Assembly (NCBI GenBank): GCA_029240815.1
Contig: JARDZO010000205.1
Location: 1-10,486, forward strand
Reading direction: 5' to 3'
Length of the DNA: 10,486 nucleotides
Source of the DNA: Brevibacillus sp.
GTDB taxonomy: Bacteria > Bacillota > Bacilli > Brevibacillales > Brevibacillaceae
This document shows, piece by piece, positions 7,498 through 10,486 of the stretch (within the stretch, counting starts at the first letter, position 1; every line of letters starts with the position of its first letter). The translations under genes were made by a program, and so were the position numbers. The notes below the pieces were generated by a model. The model was not told the origin of the DNA, did no database searches, and saw only the letters and a list, made by a program, of their open reading frames with translations.

Positions 7498-8118
7498 CTA
7501 CCCGTACGCGGACAGATGGAGCATTTGGGGAACGGTGGAAAATGTGAAACCACTTTCCCTGAGCACTTCGATAATATAGGGTAATGCTTCAAGTGTCCCT
7601 TTTACCGTTTCGGTAGGACCTGCACAATGCTGCAACACGATCGAACCGTCTCTTACATGTGCAAGTATGTTTTTCGCAACTTGTGGGCCCGTAAGTCCTT
7701 TCCAGTCCCAGCTGTCGATATCCCACAGGAGGATTTCATGATCAAGGGAAGTCACTTTTCGGACGACCTCATCATTTAGATCTCCGTAAGGTGGGCGGAA
7801 AAACCGGGTTTTCACACCAGCTACCCGATCTATTTCTGTCCTTGTACGCTCGACCTGTGCCACCACATCCGACAAGGACAAATGCGTCAAGTACGGATGA
7901 TCCCAGCTGTGATTGCCAATGATATGCCCCTCTTCCTTGATACGCCTGAGCACATGAGGATTTTTCAGCACTGCCTTCCCTACACACATGAACGTTGCCT
8001 TAATACGATAGTTTGCTAATACATCGAGTATGCGCGGTGTCCACAAATGATCGGGACCATCATCAAAGGTGAGAGCTACTTCTTTTGGCATTCGCGAGAT
8101 CGGGACATTTGGTTCCAT
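7498..8118 (-). CDS. Polysaccharide deacetylase family protein (NodB/CE4), no signal peptide
   Basis: Probable metal-dependent N- or O-deacetylase of a glycan. The 206-residue protein is almost only the NodB domain, with the five CE4 motifs in order: TFDDGPD (Asp19 base, Asp20 metal), His70 and His74 in NHSWDH, Arg108-Pro-Pro-Tyr111, the DIDSWDW tryptophan motif at 133-139, and LQH with His164. All catalytic positions are present. There is no signal peptide or membrane segment, unlike PdaA-type cell-wall deacetylases, so it may act in the cytoplasm (the mother cell, if sporulation-linked) or leave by another route. ATG 8118 shares its A with the TAA stop of the upstream glycosyltransferase gene (TAATG on the minus strand), with GGGGAG before it, so translation is coupled. 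The substrate is unknown; the partner gene suggests a glycan made by that transferase. Confidence 0.9.
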   Translation of the reverse strand: MEPNVPISRMPKEVALTFDDGPDHLWTPRILDVLANYRIKATFMCVGKAVLKNPHVLRRIKEEGHIIGNHSWDHPYLTHLSLSDVVAQVERTRTEIDRVAGVKTRFFRPPYGDLNDEVVRKVTSLDHEILLWDIDSWDWKGLTGPQVAKNILAHVRDGSIVLQHCAGPTETVKGTLEALPYIIEVLRESGFTFSTVPQMLHLSAYG

Positions 8119-9494
8119 TACAGTCTCCCCATTTCATCCTCAATCTTCAGTTGTTGATTTGCATAGATCACATCGGAAGTAAGCTTATTCCAGCTTTTAA
8201 TCTGCTCGACAGACACGCCGTATTTCTTGGAAATCTTCCAAAGAGTGTCCCCTCGCTCTACAAGATGAATGCTCCCTTTTTGTCCATCAGCGTGATCTTC
8301 TGTCGTTTTTTCTCTGACCTTCAAGCATTCATCCACATAGATCATATCGGAAGTCAGCCGGTTCCATTTCTTGATTTGCTCGATCGTTACCCCGTATTTC
8401 TTGGAGATCTCCCAAAGGGTGTCCCCATGTTTCACGCGGTGCTCTTCATATTTTTTGTTTGTTTCTTTGGGGATTGTTACTAAATCTCCATCTGCTTGTT
8501 CAACTCTGCGATCTCCCTGCAATATTCCATGCTCCTGTAAAACAGAAATCATATACTCCGCTCGATGCCGATAGGAAGCATTTTTGACTGCGTGTTTACC
8601 TTGCTCTCGAAACGGTTCGCACTCCTCAGGATGGTCTAAATAATGGCGTATCAACCGCAACGTTTCCTCGGGGGAGGAAGAAACAACGAGATCTTGGCCT
8701 GGTGTGAACAATCGCCTAATCTCCGGTGTATCTTGAGTGAATAGAAATCCACCCGATCCCAAAATTTCGTAGGTTCTTTGGGTAACTTGCGTCTGATAGT
8801 TTTGTAAACCAATGACGATGTCGGAAGAGCTGTAGACTTTATTCGCATCGGTATAGGGCAAGTACCCGTATTGCCACTCGCGGGGGATGTCCACGCCCAA
8901 ATATGGTCTCATTTTATCCCAGTCACGACCAAAAAAATTAATTCGTATTTTCTCCTGAAGGAGTGGACGAATTAGTGTATGGAGAGAGGTTAGCCGATAA
9001 TGATCGGGATATTTTTCAAAAACATGGGGATAGGCATTCGCAACCACTGAAATGGTACTGCGGTATCTAGCTTGTCTTTCAACCGGATGATGGACACTGC
9101 TATGATGCCCGAAGTCCATGTGTGCCGCCTTTATCCCCAAGCTATTGTAATGCTTCACCCAGGAAGGAGAAATCGTAAAGACAAAATGAGGCATGATCAT
9201 TCGAATCAATGGCAAAGAGAAGGTCACCGCAAAAGTAGGGTCTTCCGTAGCCCAGTAAATAAGCGGAATATCCGTAGCATGTACATATTTTTGAATCCAA
9301 TTTTGTCGTTGAAAAGTGTGCTCGGGTCCCCAGCCCATCATGATGATCAAAGCAGGCCGGAACTCAGCGATCATCCTCGGAATGTTATCTTCGGTTAATG
9401 GACCTGAGACCATGACTTGGTGCCCGGCATCACGAAAACCATTCGGCAATCCGTGAATCCACATGGGATGGCTTTCCAAAAACAAAACACGCAT
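8118..9494 (-). CDS. CgeB-like GT-B glycosyltransferase with two C-terminal LysM domains
   Basis: The first 320 or so residues of this 458-residue protein resemble the CgeB/DUF3880 plus Glyco_trans_1_2 family. They include an N-terminal Rossmann start (MRVLFLESHP), YWATEDP at 80-86, FFGRDWD at 187-193, the sugar-nucleotide region SDIVIGLQNYQ, RTYEILGSGGFLF at 240-252, and EIRRLF plus a Tyr-x-His-Arg helix near 308-311. CgeB is a B. subtilis late-sporulation protein linked to the spore's outermost layer. A charged linker (about 321-350) leads to LysM1 (about 352-393) and LysM2 (about 409-451), each with the GDTLW-ISKKYGV core; LysM domains bind N-acetylglucosamine-containing glycans. There is no signal peptide. 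ATG 9494 follows GAGGTGA. The stop overlaps the deacetylase start. Donor and acceptor are unknown, and the spore link is inference from CgeB homology and LysM. Confidence 0.85.
   Translation of the reverse strand: MRVLFLESHPMWIHGLPNGFRDAGHQVMVSGPLTEDNIPRMIAEFRPALIIMMGWGPEHTFQRQNWIQKYVHATDIPLIYWATEDPTFAVTFSLPLIRMIMPHFVFTISPSWVKHYNSLGIKAAHMDFGHHSSVHHPVERQARYRSTISVVANAYPHVFEKYPDHYRLTSLHTLIRPLLQEKIRINFFGRDWDKMRPYLGVDIPREWQYGYLPYTDANKVYSSSDIVIGLQNYQTQVTQRTYEILGSGGFLFTQDTPEIRRLFTPGQDLVVSSSPEETLRLIRHYLDHPEECEPFREQGKHAVKNASYRHRAEYMISVLQEHGILQGDRRVEQADGDLVTIPKETNKKYEEHRVKHGDTLWEISKKYGVTIEQIKKWNRLTSDMIYVDECLKVREKTTEDHADGQKGSIHLVERGDTLWKISKKYGVSVEQIKSWNKLTSDVIYANQQLKIEDEMGRL
8142..8441 (-). repeat. Tandem LysM-coding repeat, period 174 bp
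   Basis: The stretches encoding the two LysM domains (8316-8441 and 8142-8270) align with a shift of exactly 174 bases, or 58 codons. They still share DNA runs such as CCGTATTTCTTGGA at 8218 and again at 8392. This indicates an internal duplication; several synonymous and conservative changes show it is not very recent. Confidence 0.8.
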
Positions 9495-9587
9495 GTCTTC
9501 ACCTCAGCTGATATGGTGCATTTCCCCATTACCACATGCAGATACCTGTGGACTGGAAACGGCTGCTGGAAGAAAGGCTATCAGGAT

Positions 9588-10349
9588 TTACGACCGATCC
9601 CGCAGAGCAATCATCCGCAGCTTATCCAGGGCACTCTGTATCATCCAATGATTACTCGTTTCGATTCCATGCAGCAGTTTCCAAAAGCTCATGACTTTTA
9701 AGTAAAACTCGTTGATTCGCCAGAAGAATGCTTGATCGATGGTAGCGCCGTAGTACTTAATCACCAGTGCCATAAAGTCCTTGCCGCATGCGGATTGCAG
9801 GCCTACAAAGTCATAAGCTGGGTCTCCCGCCCACATGGAACCAAAATCAATGATCCCAGAAATAGCTCTCTGCCTGGAATTGTAAAGGATATGTTCGGGC
9901 TTAAAATCATTGTGCAATAGACATGGGGAAAAGGCGAAAGATGCCGAGGCGGATAAAAAGCGGCTAAATACGTGATCCGTCCAAACTACGAGCGTAGGCT
10001 CCATATAGGGATAACATTTTCTTTTAATGGTTTCATAATTTCTCTGCCAGGTTTTTATCGTCCCGGAAGCATCTATAGTGGATGGAAACGCATTTTCTAT
10101 TGGAAAGGTGTGAAGAGCGGTCAAAAATTCCCCCAGTTGTTGGGCAACCAGCTCCTTTTGCTTACTTAATAATGAAATTTGTAAGGTTTTTTTTGCGCCG
10201 TCTGTACGGGGAAAGCGGAAGACCATTCGCCCTCCTACAACGACTACAAGGTTGGACCATCCGGATTCATTTACGCTGAATGATTCTCTTGAAAGTGCAG
10301 AATGTCGCGTTTTAATCAGGGTAATCAACTTATCTATTGACAACAACAC
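9588..10349 (-). CDS. APH-family (aminoglycoside/choline) phosphotransferase-like protein, apparently missing the hinge region
   Basis: Kinase-like protein of the APH superfamily. In the 253-residue form: NESGWSNLVVVV (27-38), FRFPR beta-3 strand (44-48), LGEFLTALHTFP (72-83), catalytic loop His146-x-Asp148 in LLHNDFKPEHIL, metal-binding Asp168 in GIIDFG, then GDPAYDFVGL. His153 stands where APH(3') has Asn, a substitution also seen in APH(2'')-like members. Between FRFPRTDGAKKTLQ and LLSKQKELVAQQ I see only a few residues where relatives usually have about 50-60 covering helix C, its glutamate and the ATP-binding hinge, so activity is doubtful. For the start I prefer GTG 10349 (or TTG 10346/10343) after GAGGGG, with TATAAT upstream. 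The longer frame reaches ATG 10394 and TTG 10400 but has no ribosome binding site there. A 93-base gap leads to the glycosyltransferase gene. The substrate is unknown. Confidence 0.75.
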   Translation of the reverse strand: MLLSIDKLITLIKTRHSALSRESFSVNESGWSNLVVVVGGRMVFRFPRTDGAKKTLQISLLSKQKELVAQQLGEFLTALHTFPIENAFPSTIDASGTIKTWQRNYETIKRKCYPYMEPTLVVWTDHVFSRFLSASASFAFSPCLLHNDFKPEHILYNSRQRAISGIIDFGSMWAGDPAYDFVGLQSACGKDFMALVIKYYGATIDQAFFWRINEFYLKVMSFWKLLHGIETSNHWMIQSALDKLRMIALRDRS

Positions 10350-10382
10350 ACTCAACCCCTCGACTGTCAGCCTCGATGATGC

Positions 10383-10410
10383 ATTATAAGACATCGCCAA
10401 ATATTGGGAA
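10383..10410 (-). promoter_or_regulatory. Candidate sigma-A promoter for the minus-strand unit
   Basis: On the minus strand, TTCCCA (10410-10405, four of six bases of TTGACA) is followed after 16 bases by a perfect TATAAT (10388-10383). Transcription would start near 10376, leaving a leader of roughly 27 bases before the preferred GTG start at 10349. The -35 is weak, so this is a candidate only. Confidence 0.4.
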
Positions 10411-10486
10411 GAGCATGTGTGTATAGGGATGCCGTTTTATTTGCGAAAGCAATGGAGTTGCCTTAATGGATTACCCCTTACGAAAG

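Noticed and set aside
7355..7584. Short plus-strand open frames just after sigF
   Set aside because: They cross the strong bidirectional terminator and the end of the deacetylase gene, and have no domain or good ribosome binding site.
8085..8483. Plus-strand open frame over the LysM region
   Set aside because: It is antisense to the repeated LysM domains; its own internal repetition simply mirrors the duplication.
9495..9587. Sporulation promoter (sigma-E or sigma-K) in front of the glycosyltransferase
   Set aside because: CATATC and CATGTGGTA resemble -10 elements on the minus strand, but no -35 lies at proper spacing for either.
10466..10486. Possible start of a plus-strand gene at the right edge
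   Set aside because: ATG 10466 follows GGAG (10454-10457) at 8 bases, but only seven codons are visible and no promoter supports it.
1..10486. tRNA, rRNA, CRISPR array, insertion sequence, phage or defence genes
   Set aside because: No cloverleaf, array spacing, transposase or terminal inverted repeat pair was found on either strand.

Overview
The window looks like chromosomal DNA of an endospore-forming Firmicute. SpoIIAA, SpoIIAB, SigF, DacF, OppD and OppF all read as close relatives of the Bacillus subtilis proteins, and ribosome binding sites are strong and purine-rich. The overall flavour (large dCache chemoreceptor, CgeB-type glycosyltransferase, Opp operon beside a sporulation operon) suggests Brevibacillus or another Paenibacillaceae member. 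That genus guess is inference; no marker here fixes it.

Layout, left to right. (1) 1-1998, + strand: the end of an oligopeptide ABC operon, with the last codons of a probable permease, then oppD and oppF, closed by a hairpin. (2) 1999-2226: a gene-free leader with three possible hairpins and a candidate extended -10 promoter. (3) 2227-4305, +: a membrane chemoreceptor with its own terminator. (4) 4348-7310, +: the forespore sigma-F block, with a sigma-F/G-like promoter, dacF, a terminator, a sigma-H-like promoter, then spoIIAA-spoIIAB-sigF packed tightly. (5) 7391-7446: a bidirectional terminator between convergent units. (6) 7498-10349, - strand: a probable three-gene unit, transcribed as an APH-family kinase-like protein with an apparent internal deletion, a CgeB-like glycosyltransferase carrying two C-terminal LysM domains, and a CE4 polysaccharide deacetylase without signal peptide whose start overlaps the glycosyltransferase stop. 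(7) 10350-10486: a candidate promoter for that unit and no supported gene.

How they work together. OppD/OppF power peptide import, which in B. subtilis also brings in signalling peptides that help start sporulation. SpoIIAA (anti-anti-sigma), SpoIIAB (anti-sigma kinase) and SigF form the partner switch that turns on forespore transcription, and DacF is a forespore D,D-carboxypeptidase. The minus-strand unit is the least ordinary part. A CgeB-family transferase with LysM domains, translationally coupled to a NodB-fold deacetylase, suggests enzymes that build and then trim a glycan, perhaps on the spore surface. No promoter seen here proves sporulation control of that unit.

No tRNA, rRNA, insertion sequence, CRISPR array or phage gene was recognised.
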